Both the position numbers and the translations under genes were made by a program. Below are positions 25,857-35,709 of a stretch of 64,000 nt of DNA, one piece after another; the stretch's first letter is position 1, and the number at the start of each line of letters is the position of its first letter. The DNA comes from Ensifer sp. BR816. GTDB lineage: Bacteria > Pseudomonadota > Alphaproteobacteria > Rhizobiales > Rhizobiaceae. A model generated the notes under the pieces. The model was not told the origin of the DNA. It made no database searches and saw only the letters and a list, made by a program, of their open reading frames with translations. Where the stretch lies: the NCBI RefSeq assembly GCF_000378985.1, contig NZ_KB905370.1:2983210-3047209 (forward strand). The letters run 5' to 3'.

Positions 25857-26905
25857 TGGCGACGATCACTCTCAGGGACGTGCAAAAGACCTATGGCGGC
25901 AATGTCGATGTCATCCGGGGCGTCTCGCTGGCGATCGCCGACGGCGAGTTCATCGTGCTGGTCGGGCCATCGGGCTGCGGAAAATCGACCTTGCTCAGGA
26001 TGATCGCCGGGCTCGAAAGCATCACGTCCGGCGACATCGCGATCGGCGAACGCGTCGTCAATACGCTCGAACCGTCCGAGCGCGACATTGCCATGGTCTT
26101 CCAGAACTATGCGCTTTATCCGCATATGACGGTCCGCCAGAACCTCGCCTACGGCCTGAAGAACCGCAACACGCCCAGGGACGAGATCGAACGACGCATC
26201 GCCAAGGCGGCCCGATCGCTGGAGATCGAGGCCTTCCTCGAACGCAAACCGCGCCAGCTCTCCGGCGGACAGCGCCAAAGGGTCGCCATGGGGCGCGCGA
26301 TCGTCCGCGAGCCCGTCGCATTCCTGTTCGACGAGCCCTTGTCGAACCTCGACGCCAAATTGCGCGTCCAGATGCGCGTCGAGATCAAGCGATTGCAGCG
26401 CGCCCTCGGCACCACCAGCGTCTATGTGACCCATGATCAACTGGAGGCCATGACGCTGGCCGATCGCCTCGTTGTCCTGAACGGCGGCAGGATTGAACAG
26501 GTCGGCACGCCGATCGAGCTTTACGAAAGACCCGCAACGTCCTTCGTCGCGACCTTCATCGGCTCCCCATCGATGAATCTTCTGGACGTCACGGGCGGCG
26601 CTTCCGATTGGTCGGCTCCCTCGGCCGTGACGGAGCAGCCGGGGATTGCGTCGCTCGGCATCCGGCCGGAGGACATCGCTCTCGCGGACGGCGCAACGGA
26701 CGGCAATCGTTTTAGGGCAAGGGTGCGCGTTGGGGCGGTCGAGCTCGTCGGCGCCGAGAGCTTCGTGCATGGCGGCTTGCCGAGCGGCGCGCCGCTGGTT
26801 TTCAGGGTCCCCGGCCGCTCCCGGATCGGCATAGACGACGAGCTCGAAGTCTTTGCCAGACCGGAAAGCCTGCACGGGTTCGACGGGGCCGGCCGGCGTC
26901 TGTAG
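25856..26905 (+). CDS. ugpC: Glycerol-3-phosphate ABC importer ATPase UgpC
   Basis: This 349-aa ATPase carries Walker A (GPSGCGKST), the signature LSGGQRQR, Walker B ([14 protein letters not shown]) and the switch His (VYVTHDQ). A C-terminal TOBE-type regulatory region of about 110 residues follows. It is the last gene of the ugp operon and ends 19 bases before the end of the convergent fusion gene. No ugpQ phosphodiesterase gene follows. Confidence 0.93.
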   Translation: MATITLRDVQKTYGGNVDVIRGVSLAIADGEFIVLVGPSGCGKSTLLRMIAGLESITSGDIAIGERVVNTLEPSERDIAMVFQNYALYPHMTVRQNLAYGLKNRNTPRDEIERRIAKAARSLEIEAFLERKPRQLSGGQRQRVAMGRAIVREPVAFLFDEPLSNLDAKLRVQMRVEIKRLQRALGTTSVYVTHDQLEAMTLADRLVVLNGGRIEQVGTPIELYERPATSFVATFIGSPSMNLLDVTGGASDWSAPSAVTEQPGIASLGIRPEDIALADGATDGNRFRARVRVGAVELVGAESFVHGGLPSGAPLVFRVPGRSRIGIDDELEVFARPESLHGFDGAGRRL

Positions 26906-26924
26906 GGGAGCCGTTGCCTTCCTG

Positions 26925-29900
26925 TCAGGTCCCCTTCAGCACGGCCATGAAGGTTTCATCGAGTACGGCGATCAGATGATCGGCATCGCGCTTCGAAAAG
27001 ATCATCGGCGGGCGCATCTTCAGGACATTGTCGTGCGGCCCTTCGGTGCCCATCAGCACGCCGCGCTGACGCGCCCCGTTCGAAACCGCTCGGGCGATTT
27101 CGGTGGCGGGCGCCTTCGTCCGTCGATCGGTAACGAGTTCGATGCCGAGGAACAGGCCGAGGCCGCGTACGTCGCCGATCACCTCGTAACGCTCCTGCAT
27201 CGTCCGGAAGGCGGCGATCAGGTCGTTGCCGATCTCCGAGGCATTGCGACGCAGATCCTCTTTTTCGATGACATCGAGGACCGCCAGGCCGACGGCGCAG
27301 GACACCGGGTTTCCGCCGAACGTGTTGAAGAACTCCATGCCGTTGTTGAACGAACTGGCGATCTCGCGCGTGGTGACCACCGCCGCCAATGGGTGGCCGT
27401 TGCCGATCGGCTTGCCCGTGGTGACGATGTCGGGGACGACGCCTTGCGTCTCGAAGGCCCACCAATGGCTGCCGACCCGGCCGAAGCCGACCTGTACCTC
27501 GTCCGCGATGCAGACGCCGCCCGCTTCCCGCACCATGCGGTATACTTCCTTGAGGTATCCATCCGGCAGGAAGACCTGACCGGCGACGCTTGGAATGGAC
27601 TCCGCCAGGAAGAAGCCGGGCGCTTCGCCCCTGGCCTTCATCGCCGCTATCAGGTCGGCGACGCTTTCGGCAAAGCGCCTGCCATGCTCCTCGATCGGCC
27701 ATTCGGCCGGCGCGTGGTAGCTGTCCGGGACCCTCGCCACATGAACATGCGGCTTCCGGCCCTTTCCCCCTTTCCGGCGGAACTTGTAGGCGCTGATATC
27801 GATCAGCTCCTGTGTCGTGCCGTGGTAGGCCCAGTCGACCACGATGGCGTTTTCCCGGCCCGTATGGGTGCGCATCAGGCGCAGCGCGAGACCGTTGGCT
27901 TCCGAACCGCTGTTGACGAAACCGGCGACTGCCAGCTCCTTCGGCATCGTCGCGGTCAGCCGCTCCGCATAGGCGACGATGTTGTCGTGCAGGTAGCGGG
28001 TATTGGTGTTGAGCGTTGCGGCCTGCCGGGCCATTGCCTCCACCACCGCCGGATGGGCGTGGCCGATGTGGCAGACATTGTTGAAGCAGTCGAGATAGGC
28101 GCGGCCGCGATCGTCGATCAGCCAGGCGCCTTCCCCCCGCACGAACTTGATCGGCCTGTCGTAGGAGATCGACAGGTTGGGCAGCAGGAGCTCCTTGCGG
28201 AGCCGGACGATCTCCTCATGCGAGCGGCCACTTCTTTTGAAGAACTCTCCCGCGATACCGGCCAACGGGCTCGGGTCCGGAAAGAGTTCCGCCCAGACAT
28301 CGAGGTAGCCTTCCTCGCCAACGCCGAGGATTTCGGTCGCCGCAAGGCTCGTGTCGGTGGAGATTTGCAGATGCAGGTGCGGTGCCCAGCCGCCGTTCTC
28401 CTCCGGAACACCCATTTCGCCGACGAGCGCACCGGCGTCCAGGCGGTCGCCGGCCTTGAGCCGCCCGACGGCCTCGCGGGCGAGGTGCCCCCAGAGCGTC
28501 AGGAAGGGCGGGCAGCCATCCGGCTCGTGACGAAGCGCGATCAGGCAGCCGTAGCCGAGCGGGTCCTTCTCGATCTCGACGCTGACGATGGTTGCCGCGA
28601 GCGGAGTGTAGACCTTTGTGCCGGCGCCCATGAAGAGATCAAGGCCGAGATGGCGCGTGCGGCGGGCATTCTCGACGAGGCGGGATGCGAACATCTCGCC
28701 CGAATAGACGGTGCGGGCCTCGCCCCAGGGGCCGATGCCCAGCGCCACGCCCGTATTCCGGCAGTGGTCTTCCCAAAGGGATTGCGCTTCGTGGGGCCGC
28801 GCGGCGGCCGAGCTGACGGTCATCGCATGGGTCGGATCGCCATAAGGGACGAGATCGGCCGGGTAGGCCGTGACAGGACGATCAAGCAGCGGCGAAAGGC
28901 TCTTGCGGTTTCGATCGATCCAGGCGCCGACGATGCGCGCGCCGGCAACCGCCTCGAAGCCGCAGGCCCGGCGCAGGATCGCCGTCGCGAAGCGCGGGTT
29001 CATGGCGTCGAGCTTGCGCAGGAGCGTCCAGGCCGGTCTTTCGCTGATGGCGAGATAGGGGTTGTCGCCAACCTGCGCGCGGCGTGAGGCCGACATCGTG
29101 ACCGACGTCACCAGCCGCATGGCGATGAGGTCGAAGAGGAGCTCGATTTCCTCCTCGAGCAGCGGGTATTCGCGGTGAAAGCCACGGGCGATCGCCGCGG
29201 CGGCACCGATCGGATTGGGGTGGTCAAGTCCCGCATAGGCGGCAGCGATCGCGACATCGGCGATAAGCGGCGCATGGAGGGCATCCCCAAGGTCGATGAT
29301 GCCGGCTATACGATCGTGGTTTTCCGGGTCTACGAGCACGTTCCAGTCATTGGCATCATTGTGAATGACCGAAGCGCGCAGCGTCGCAAAGCGCGGGGCG
29401 ACATCCTTGTCGAAACGGGCGAGAAAACGTCCGAGAAGGGCGCGATCGTCCGCGTCAGCAATATGGTTGAGCCGACCGGCGGAGCGGCCGGCATTGCGAA
29501 GATCCCAGTCGAGGTCGCGCAGCGCGCCCGGATGCATGAAGCCCCGAAGCGAGGCATCGAAGCGACCGAGCATGCGGCCGAGCGATTCAAGTACCGCCTC
29601 GCTTCGGTCGGATTGGGCGAGCGGGACGCCCGGTACCCAGCTGACCAGCCGCAAGCGGTGGACTGCGCCATGGGCGCCCGTGGCTTCGGCGAGGCTTGCT
29701 GCCGAGAGGGTCGGATGGAGATGGGGAACGGGGAGGTCGCCCGCATATTCGCCGAGGTGCCTCATCAGCGCCGTCTGGAAATCGCTTTCAACCGCCGGCT
29801 CCGCGGCGTTGATGATTTTCAGGACGAAGGTCCGGCCGTCGTCGGCAGCGACTTTGAAATTCTGGTCACGCTCGCTGTCGAGCGGCGCGAGCGTCCCCTT

Positions 29901-29978
29901 GAACCCAAAGTGCCGCGAAAGCAGCGCGCCGGCGTCGTCCAGGGAAAAATCGGGTTTCGTGTTCAGCATGTCGTTCAT
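26925..29978 (-). CDS. Three-domain fusion: aminoglycoside-kinase-like, M23 metallopeptidase-like, class III aminotransferase
   Basis: This is a 1017-aa soluble protein. Residues about 10-345 are an APH/hydroxylysine-kinase-like domain with the catalytic [10 protein letters not shown] (His206, Asp208, Asn213) and metal Asp in IIDLGD (about 229). Residues about 435-545 are an M23 (LytM)-like domain with all metal ligands: HLGLD (His443, Asp447) and HLHL (His534, His536), plus WGHL. Residues about 590-1017 are a class III PLP aminotransferase-type fold with the PLP lysine in [11 protein letters not shown]. Kinase plus phospho-lyase of the AGPHD1/AGXT2L kind is a known functional pair, so I infer phosphorylation of an amino compound and PLP-dependent removal of phosphate. 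The ATG at 29978 follows GAGG. It is divergent from an Lrp-type regulator. Confidence 0.88.
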   Translation of the reverse strand: MNDMLNTKPDFSLDDAGALLSRHFGFKGTLAPLDSERDQNFKVAADDGRTFVLKIINAAEPAVESDFQTALMRHLGEYAGDLPVPHLHPTLSAASLAEATGAHGAVHRLRLVSWVPGVPLAQSDRSEAVLESLGRMLGRFDASLRGFMHPGALRDLDWDLRNAGRSAGRLNHIADADDRALLGRFLARFDKDVAPRFATLRASVIHNDANDWNVLVDPENHDRIAGIIDLGDALHAPLIADVAIAAAYAGLDHPNPIGAAAAIARGFHREYPLLEEEIELLFDLIAMRLVTSVTMSASRRAQVGDNPYLAISERPAWTLLRKLDAMNPRFATAILRRACGFEAVAGARIVGAWIDRNRKSLSPLLDRPVTAYPADLVPYGDPTHAMTVSSAAARPHEAQSLWEDHCRNTGVALGIGPWGEARTVYSGEMFASRLVENARRTRHLGLDLFMGAGTKVYTPLAATIVSVEIEKDPLGYGCLIALRHEPDGCPPFLTLWGHLAREAVGRLKAGDRLDAGALVGEMGVPEENGGWAPHLHLQISTDTSLAATEILGVGEEGYLDVWAELFPDPSPLAGIAGEFFKRSGRSHEEIVRLRKELLLPNLSISYDRPIKFVRGEGAWLIDDRGRAYLDCFNNVCHIGHAHPAVVEAMARQAATLNTNTRYLHDNIVAYAERLTATMPKELAVAGFVNSGSEANGLALRLMRTHTGRENAIVVDWAYHGTTQELIDISAYKFRRKGGKGRKPHVHVARVPDSYHAPAEWPIEEHGRRFAESVADLIAAMKARGEAPGFFLAESIPSVAGQVFLPDGYLKEVYRMVREAGGVCIADEVQVGFGRVGSHWWAFETQGVVPDIVTTGKPIGNGHPLAAVVTTREIASSFNNGMEFFNTFGGNPVSCAVGLAVLDVIEKEDLRRNASEIGNDLIAAFRTMQERYEVIGDVRGLGLFLGIELVTDRRTKAPATEIARAVSNGARQRGVLMGTEGPHDNVLKMRPPMIFSKRDADHLIAVLDETFMAVLKGT

Positions 29979-30038
29979 GGGGGCCTCACTCTCGCGGCGA
30001 GCCTCGCATGCCTTCGACAAGCATGCATCCGGCAATAG

Positions 30039-30053
30039 GCCGGTTGCACCGGC
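30039..30053. promoter_or_regulatory. Perfect inverted repeat GCCGGT-TGC-ACCGGC, likely Lrp-type operator
   Basis: Six-base arms with a three-base centre lie in the 150-base region between the divergent fusion gene (start 29978) and the Lrp-type gene (start 30129). Lrp/AsnC proteins commonly bind such sites next to their own gene, so this is the best candidate for joint control of both. Confidence 0.45.
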
Positions 30054-30128
30054 ACTATGTTCGTACTAACCGTCATCTTGTCAGCCGCCGGTCTCGGCGA
30101 TTCCTAACCCGGTCGCAGGAGTTGCGCA

Positions 30129-30563
30129 GTGCAGAATATCGACGCAACGGACCGGCAGATTCTCAGTATCCTGAGCCGCGAGGCGCGCATCCCGATGAAG
30201 TCGCTCGCCGGGCGCATCGGGCTGTCGCGCAGTGCGACGACCGAGCGCGTCACGCGGCTCGAGAAGTCCGGCCTGATCCGTGGTTACCGCGCCGACATCG
30301 GGGAACTGGAGGAGGGGCAGATCGAGGCATTCCTCATGGTGACACTGACGCGCACGCCGTCGCTCGGCGTGCTCGACAGGCTCGCGGGCTTTTCCTCTGT
30401 CCGGCGGGTTTCTTCCGTGAGCGGCCAGCTCGATCTGGTGGTCGAGGTGCGGGTGGCCTCGATCAATGCCCTCAACGAGCTGCGCAACGAAGTCGCCCAG
30501 CTCGAGAATGTGGACGACCTTACCACCTCAATCGTGTTGCGGCGCGAGTTCGAACGGAGCTAG
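30129..30563 (+). CDS. Lrp/AsnC family transcriptional regulator
   Basis: This 144-aa protein has an N-terminal winged helix (IDATDRQILSILSREARIPM, then LAGRIGLSRSATTERVTRLE) and a C-terminal RAM/AsnC ligand domain (ALNELRNEVAQLENVDDLTT). It starts with GTG; GGAG lies seven bases upstream. It is divergent from the three-domain fusion gene, which it very probably regulates in response to an amino acid or related compound. It converges on the DctD-like gene 35 bases downstream. Confidence 0.9.
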   Translation: MQNIDATDRQILSILSREARIPMKSLAGRIGLSRSATTERVTRLEKSGLIRGYRADIGELEEGQIEAFLMVTLTRTPSLGVLDRLAGFSSVRRVSSVSGQLDLVVEVRVASINALNELRNEVAQLENVDDLTTSIVLRREFERS

Positions 30564-30598
30564 GTCGGCGGCGGCGCCGTGGCTTCAGCAAGGACTGC

Positions 30599-31945
30599 TC
30601 ACGGACGCCGCAGCCCGAGCCGGCTTATTTTTTCGTTCAGAGTCCGGTGAGGAATCTGGAGCAGTTCAGCGGCTTCTCGCGCTGCCCCGCGACAGCGGCT
30701 CAATGCGTCTTCGATCACAGAGCGTTCGAACTCCGCCAGTTGCTCTCCCAACGGCCGCGCGGGCGAGGGAGCATTTCCGGCCGGTTGGGCCGTCCCGTCG
30801 ACGATCCACGGCAGTCCAAGCGCGAACCGCTCGGCGAGCAGTTTCAATTGCCGAACATTTCCCGGCCAGGCGTAATTGAGAATGGCGGTAACGTCGACGC
30901 TCGACAGTTGGGGCGTCGGTCGACCCATCCGATTCGCCATGGCGGCCGCGAACCGTTCGAACAGGAGAACAGCATCATTGCCCCGTGCACGTAGCGGCGG
31001 GATCGCGATCTCCGCCCCCATCAGCCGGTAATAGAGGTCTTCCCGGAACTTTCCCTCACGCGCCAGCTCCGCCAGGTCGAACTTGGTGGCCGAGATCACC
31101 CGCACGTCGAGGGCGATGACCTTGTTCGATCCCAGGCGGGTGATCTGCCGCTCCTGCAGTACGCGCAGCAGCTTGGCCTGGGCCGCAAGCGGCATGCTTT
31201 CGATTTCGTCGAGAAAGATCGTTCCCTTATGCGCGAATTCGAACTTTCCCACGCGAGGGGCGGAGGCGCCGGTAAAGGCGCCCGCGTCGTGGCCGAAAAG
31301 CTCGCTTTCGAAGATGTCAGCCGGGACGGCCGCGCAGTTGATCGCCACGAAGGCGGCCGCCTTGCGCTCGCTGCAGTCGTGCAGCGCTCGCGCCACGACC
31401 TCCTTGCCGGTCCCGGTTTCCCCGAGAATGAGAACATCGAGCGGGTAGCTCGAAAGATCCGCCACGAGGCGGCGCAAGGCGGCGATCGCGGCGTCCTCGC
31501 CAAGGATCGTGGAATGCAGGAATCGTCCGACGTCGTCGTGCTGCTCCAAAAGCTCCACGCGGCGCTTCAGCCGGAATTGCTGAACTGCATTGTTGAGCGT
31601 TCCGATCAGTTGCTCGGGAACATAGGGTTTTGTCAGGAAGTTGAATGCTCCGGCCTGAATGGCCGAAACCGCCATCGGCACATCCCCATGCCCGCTCAAC
31701 AACACGACCGGCAGGTCCGACCATTTCTTGCGGATGGCCGACAGGAGCTCGAGGCCGTCCATGCCGCCCATGCGCACGTCCGACAGCACCACATCGAGCG
31801 CTTTGTCGGCCATCATGCTCAAGGCAGCGTTGCCGTTCGTCGCCTGCAGGACTTCGAAGCCGTTCAAGGTCAGCCATTGCGCCAGAGATTGGCGGAGGGG
31901 CGCGTCGTCCTCGACGAGGAGTACCGTCGGCGATGCTGTTGCCAT
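30599..31945 (-). CDS. DctD-like sigma-54 response regulator
   Basis: This 448-aa activator has a receiver domain (1-120, phospho-acceptor Asp in VLSDVRMGGMDG), an AAA+ sigma-54 activator domain with Walker A (GETGTGKE), the sigma-54 contact loop GAFTGA, and Walker B-type GTIFLDEIES, and a C-terminal Fis-type helix-turn-helix (AAREAAELLQIPHRTLNEKI). All parts look functional. It is encoded 3 bases after the sensor kinase gene. The sequence is DctD-like, but no dctA transporter is near; a sigma-54 promoter lies upstream of the ABC importer just upstream, which is the likely target. Confidence 0.9.
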   Translation of the reverse strand: MATASPTVLLVEDDAPLRQSLAQWLTLNGFEVLQATNGNAALSMMADKALDVVLSDVRMGGMDGLELLSAIRKKWSDLPVVLLSGHGDVPMAVSAIQAGAFNFLTKPYVPEQLIGTLNNAVQQFRLKRRVELLEQHDDVGRFLHSTILGEDAAIAALRRLVADLSSYPLDVLILGETGTGKEVVARALHDCSERKAAAFVAINCAAVPADIFESELFGHDAGAFTGASAPRVGKFEFAHKGTIFLDEIESMPLAAQAKLLRVLQERQITRLGSNKVIALDVRVISATKFDLAELAREGKFREDLYYRLMGAEIAIPPLRARGNDAVLLFERFAAAMANRMGRPTPQLSSVDVTAILNYAWPGNVRQLKLLAERFALGLPWIVDGTAQPAGNAPSPARPLGEQLAEFERSVIEDALSRCRGAAREAAELLQIPHRTLNEKISRLGLRRP

Positions 31946-31948
31946 CGC

Positions 31949-33799
31949 TTACTCCGCCGCCGCTGCCGCACTGTCGATGCGCGACAGCCGTATCGTGAAG
32001 AGCGCGCCGCCGAGCGGCGAACGTCCCGCTGTGATCTCGCCATGGTGGTTGGAGATGATGCGGTGCACCGTCGCCAGGCCAAGCCCGAGCCCTTCGCCGG
32101 CGGCCTTGGTGGTGTGGAACGGCTCGAAGAGGCGGTCCTGCGTTTCGTCGTCGAGCCCGCGCCCGCTGTCATGAACCCTCACGACGCAGGTCCCGGCCTC
32201 GATCGCTCCGTCCACGTGGATCACGCGGACCGGGCGATCGCGCACGGCGTCGATGGCGTTGCCGAGCAGGTTGAGCATCACCTGGTCCAATTGCGCGCTG
32301 TTGCCGAGGATGGCCAGGGGCCGGTCGATCTCACTGCTGAAGGAAATGCCCAGATCGGCGAACCGGAATTTCAAGAGTTCGGCGACGCGATCGACCGACG
32401 CGGCGAAGTCGACGTCGCCGAAATCGGCGTCATCCCGGCGCGCCAGCCGCTTCAACTGGTCGGTCAGGTGGGAAACGCGGCCGATGACCTCTCCCATCAC
32501 GTCGATGTTCGAGTGCACGGCAACCATGTCCTGGCGCGCGGCGAGCAGCCGGGTGGAGGCAAGATAGGTTCGTAATGCAGCGAGCGGCTGGTTGATTTCG
32601 TGGGCGAGACCCGCAAAGGCCTGGCCGATCGCCGCCAGCCTTTCCGCCTGGGTGAGACTGTCGCGCGTCAGGTCCAACTGCTCCTGTGCGCGCTGGCGCT
32701 CGACGATCTCGGTTTCGAGCTTGAGATTGGTCTGGCTCAGTTCCCTTGTCCGCTCCGCAACGCGCAGTTCGAGATCGCTCCTTGCGCGCAGTTCGAGCCT
32801 CCTGGCCTGCCGCTTCTGGTGTGCGATCTTCAAGCCGGCAAGAACGAGCAAGCCGGCGAGACCGGCGGCGATGGTGGCGATGTTGGCTTGGGCAATCACA
32901 AAGGACAGGTCAGCGAAGTAAAGCAGGGTCCAGCCGCTTTCGGCGAAGGGCATATCGACCATCAGGCGACGCGATTTGACGCCGCCTTCGTCGAAGGAGG
33001 CGATCGGAAGATCAGACCAGCCAATGGCGCCGCTGCCGAGCGCCATCTCGCCAGGATCTGCCGCGCCGTACCGTTGCTCGTCGCGGATTCGTGCAAGGCT
33101 CTCGGGATCGAGGGGACCTTTGGAGCGATAGCGCCATTGCGGTTCTGACGACAGGAAGATCACGCCTTCCCTGTCCTCGACCGCCACCAGTTCACCGGCG
33201 TCGCGCCATTGCTGCTCGAGCGGCAAGAGATCGATCTTGACGATTGCGGCGCCGACATTGCGCCCTTCGAGCTTGATCGGCACCGCAAGGAAATAGCCCG
33301 GCTCGCCGGTGGTGACGCCGACCGCGTAATAGCTGCCGAAGCCCGATTGGATGGCGTCGCGGAAATAGGGCCGGAAGCGGTAATTGTATCCGATGAAACT
33401 GCCCGGCTGGTCGTAGTTGCTGGCGGCGAGCGTCCGACCCTTTGCGTCGGTCACGAAGAGCGCCAAGGCGCCTGAGGCGGCATTGATGCGGGCGAGAAGG
33501 CGGTTGCCGGAGAGCGCCGCCTCGGGGGAAGCCGGGTCGCGGAACAGGTCTTCGATCTCGCGCGATCGGGCGATGACCTCGGGGAGATAGCGGAAACGCT
33601 CGATCCGGGTGCTGAAAGTGGCGCCGACCAGCTTCAGCCGCTCCTCGGCCTGCGTCGCCGTGGCGCGCAGACCGTAATCGAGGACGTTCTCGCGCACGAA
33701 AAGCATCGCTCCCGCGATTGCCAACAAGGCCGTGGCGAGCAGGATCAGGGGGCGGGGTGAACCCATGGACGGTAAGCGCATCATCGTGATCGAGGACAA
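31949..33799 (-). CDS. DctB-like sensor histidine kinase
   Basis: This 616-aa membrane kinase has a first transmembrane helix (about 17-35), a periplasmic double-PAS-like sensor region of about 260 residues with the DctB-type segment YNYRFRPYFRDAIQSGFGSY, and a second helix near 305-325. The phosphorylated His is in GLAHEINQPLAAL, and the ATPase boxes are LLGNAID, DSGRGLD and GEGLGLGLA. The TTG at 33799 has GGAG seven bases upstream; ATGs at 33784 and 33781 are alternatives. It precedes its response regulator by 3 bases and follows the ATPase gene of the ABC importer after 76 bases. Confidence 0.88.
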   Translation of the reverse strand: MSSITMMRLPSMGSPRPLILLATALLAIAGAMLFVRENVLDYGLRATATQAEERLKLVGATFSTRIERFRYLPEVIARSREIEDLFRDPASPEAALSGNRLLARINAASGALALFVTDAKGRTLAASNYDQPGSFIGYNYRFRPYFRDAIQSGFGSYYAVGVTTGEPGYFLAVPIKLEGRNVGAAIVKIDLLPLEQQWRDAGELVAVEDREGVIFLSSEPQWRYRSKGPLDPESLARIRDEQRYGAADPGEMALGSGAIGWSDLPIASFDEGGVKSRRLMVDMPFAESGWTLLYFADLSFVIAQANIATIAAGLAGLLVLAGLKIAHQKRQARRLELRARSDLELRVAERTRELSQTNLKLETEIVERQRAQEQLDLTRDSLTQAERLAAIGQAFAGLAHEINQPLAALRTYLASTRLLAARQDMVAVHSNIDVMGEVIGRVSHLTDQLKRLARRDDADFGDVDFAASVDRVAELLKFRFADLGISFSSEIDRPLAILGNSAQLDQVMLNLLGNAIDAVRDRPVRVIHVDGAIEAGTCVVRVHDSGRGLDDETQDRLFEPFHTTKAAGEGLGLGLATVHRIISNHHGEITAGRSPLGGALFTIRLSRIDSAAAAAE

Positions 33800-33875
33800 T
33801 ACTGAACTCCTGTCGCCTGGTCGAGCGCGGCGGCGCCAGCCGCTGTCTGCTGGCGCGGCCGCCGGCGACCGGCGT

Positions 33876-34730
33876 TCAATCGAGGGTCAGGCCCCCGCGC
33901 TCGTCATTGGCAAAACGCTCATGTTCCGCGTGGACGAGCGTCGCCAGGTTCTTCTTGATGACGTTGAATTCCGGTGCGTTGCTGTCACGAGGATAGGGGA
34001 GATCGATCGGCAGGTCCTGTTTGATCGTCCCCGGCCGATAGGTGAGCACCACTACCCGCGATCCGAGGTAGACCGCTTCCTCGATCGAGTGTGTCACGAA
34101 GACGATCGTCTTGTTCATCTGTTTCCAGATGCGCAGCAGTTCGTCTTGCAATGACCGGCGGGTGAGGGCGTCGAGCGCGCCGAAGGGTTCGTCCATCAGC
34201 ATGATCGGCGGGTCGAGCGCGAGAACGCGCGCGATCGCCACGCGTTGGCGCATGCCGCCGGAGAGATCCTTTGGAAACCGCTTTCTGAATTCCTTGAGCC
34301 CCAGCAGGTCGAGGAGCATGGAGACGGTTCCGTCGATCTGTGCCGGCGGCTCGCCTCTTATCTCAAGGCCGAAGGCGACGTTGCGCTCGACCGTCATCCA
34401 GGGGAACAGGGCATATTCCTGGAAGACCATGCCCCTGTCCGGCCCAGGGCCCGACACCGGCTTGCCGTCCACCTCGAGTTTGCCGGCGCTCGGCAGCGAG
34501 AAGCCCGCCATGGCATTCAGGAGTGTCGATTTTCCGCAGCCGGATGGGCCGAGCAGGCAGACGAACTCGCCCTGCCTTATGTCGAGATCGATGCCCTTCA
34601 GGGCGACGACCTCGGCACCGCGCTTGCCGAAGACCTTGTCCACCTGCTTGACGTGAATATGTACATCGGCGTCGGACGCAGGATTGATGTTGCCGACGGC
34701 GTGCGCCGCCGAATTTACGCTCGAAAGCAT
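33876..34730 (-). CDS. ABC importer ATPase, nitrate/sulfonate/taurine type
   Basis: This 284-aa ATPase has Walker A (GPSGCGKST), signature (LSGGMRQR), Walker B (IMLMDEPFGALDA) and the switch His (VFVTHSIEEAVYLG), with no long regulatory tail, as in SsuB/TauB/NrtD. The ATG at 34730 follows GGAGG; an upstream frame reaches 34868 but adds an unrelated 46 residues. It is the third gene of the operon after the binding protein and permease, separated from the permease by an unusually long 177 bases. Confidence 0.9.
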   Translation of the reverse strand: MLSSVNSAAHAVGNINPASDADVHIHVKQVDKVFGKRGAEVVALKGIDLDIRQGEFVCLLGPSGCGKSTLLNAMAGFSLPSAGKLEVDGKPVSGPGPDRGMVFQEYALFPWMTVERNVAFGLEIRGEPPAQIDGTVSMLLDLLGLKEFRKRFPKDLSGGMRQRVAIARVLALDPPIMLMDEPFGALDALTRRSLQDELLRIWKQMNKTIVFVTHSIEEAVYLGSRVVVLTYRPGTIKQDLPIDLPYPRDSNAPEFNVIKKNLATLVHAEHERFANDERGGLTLD

Positions 34731-34907
34731 GATTTCCTCCGTGAAGTGTGATGGCATTGCCGGCGCCTCCTGCTCGGCAATGCCTCCGGCGAGTGGTCGG
34801 AGCGGGATGCGGAAAAGTGTGTGCGGCTTTCCGCCGACATCCCGCTCTAACCTATTAGAATCGATCACGTTTTGTGAATTTGGTCAGTCCGACCAAAGCA
34901 TCCTGAT

Positions 34908-35705
34908 CTAGTGCTCCAGGCCGCGGTGCCAGCGCAGCAGGTAACCGTTCAGCCGGTTGACGCCGACGTCGATCGCCAGCCCGAGGAGGCCGATCGTTAT
35001 CATTCCGGCGATAACCTTGTCGGACCAGAGATATTCCCGCGCCTCGAGGATCCGATAGCCGAGGCCGCTGTTGACCGCGATCATCTCTGCGACGATCACC
35101 ACGATGAACGCCGTGCCGATGCCGATCCTCGCGCCGGTCAGGATGTAGGGCGTGGCCGCTGGCAGGATGACCCGGCGAAACAGCGTCATCCGGTCAGCAC
35201 CCAGATTGAGAGCCGCCCGCACATAGATGCTGTCGACGCTGCGCACGCCGGCGATGGTGTTGATCAGGACCGGGAAGAAGGCGCCTATCGAGATCAGAAA
35301 GACCGCCGGCGGATCGCCCAGACCGAACCACAGGATGGCGAGCGGGATATAGGCGATCGGCGGGATCGGCCGCAGGAACTGGAATATCGGGTCGAGCAGT
35401 GCCTCGACGCGCTTGTCCGTTCCCATCAGCAAGCCGAGCGGCAAGGCAAGTCCGGCGCCGAGCCCGAAGCCGAGGACGACCCGCCGGAGGCTGGCGAAGA
35501 GGTCGCTCAGCAACTCGCTGGACTGCAGCCAGTCGAGGAAGCCGGCTGCCGGCTCCTGCGGCAAGAGGTATTCGATCCACCGCGCAGCAATCGCTGTCGG
35601 GGACGGCAGGATCTCCGGGCGCACGACATGGGCGTTTGAAAGAAGCTGCCAGAGCAGCAGGACGATGACCGGGACGGCCAGGTTGCGAAACAGTCGGGCG
35701 AGCAT
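34908..35705 (-). CDS. ABC importer permease, nitrate/sulfonate/taurine type
   Basis: This 265-aa inner-membrane permease has about six hydrophobic helices and a coupling loop typical of the SsuC/TauC family, seen as YVRAALNLGADRMTLFRRVI, together with LPIPPIAYIPLAILWFG-like segments (FLRPIPPIAYIPLAILWFGL). It begins 4 bases after the binding-protein gene, so both are probably translated from one message. Confidence 0.9.
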   Translation of the reverse strand: MLARLFRNLAVPVIVLLLWQLLSNAHVVRPEILPSPTAIAARWIEYLLPQEPAAGFLDWLQSSELLSDLFASLRRVVLGFGLGAGLALPLGLLMGTDKRVEALLDPIFQFLRPIPPIAYIPLAILWFGLGDPPAVFLISIGAFFPVLINTIAGVRSVDSIYVRAALNLGADRMTLFRRVILPAATPYILTGARIGIGTAFIVVIVAEMIAVNSGLGYRILEAREYLWSDKVIAGMITIGLLGLAIDVGVNRLNGYLLRWHRGLEH

Positions 35706-35709
35706 GACT

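Noticed and set aside
26904..26935. AGGGGA and TCCCCT arms between the convergent ugpC and fusion genes as a terminator
   Set aside because: The stem is only six bases with a 20-base loop, has no T-run and overlaps both coding ends.
30599..33799. Calling the two-component genes dctB and dctD of C4-dicarboxylate uptake
   Set aside because: Sequence type fits, but no dctA is adjacent and the visible sigma-54 promoter belongs to an ABC importer, so only family-level names are given.
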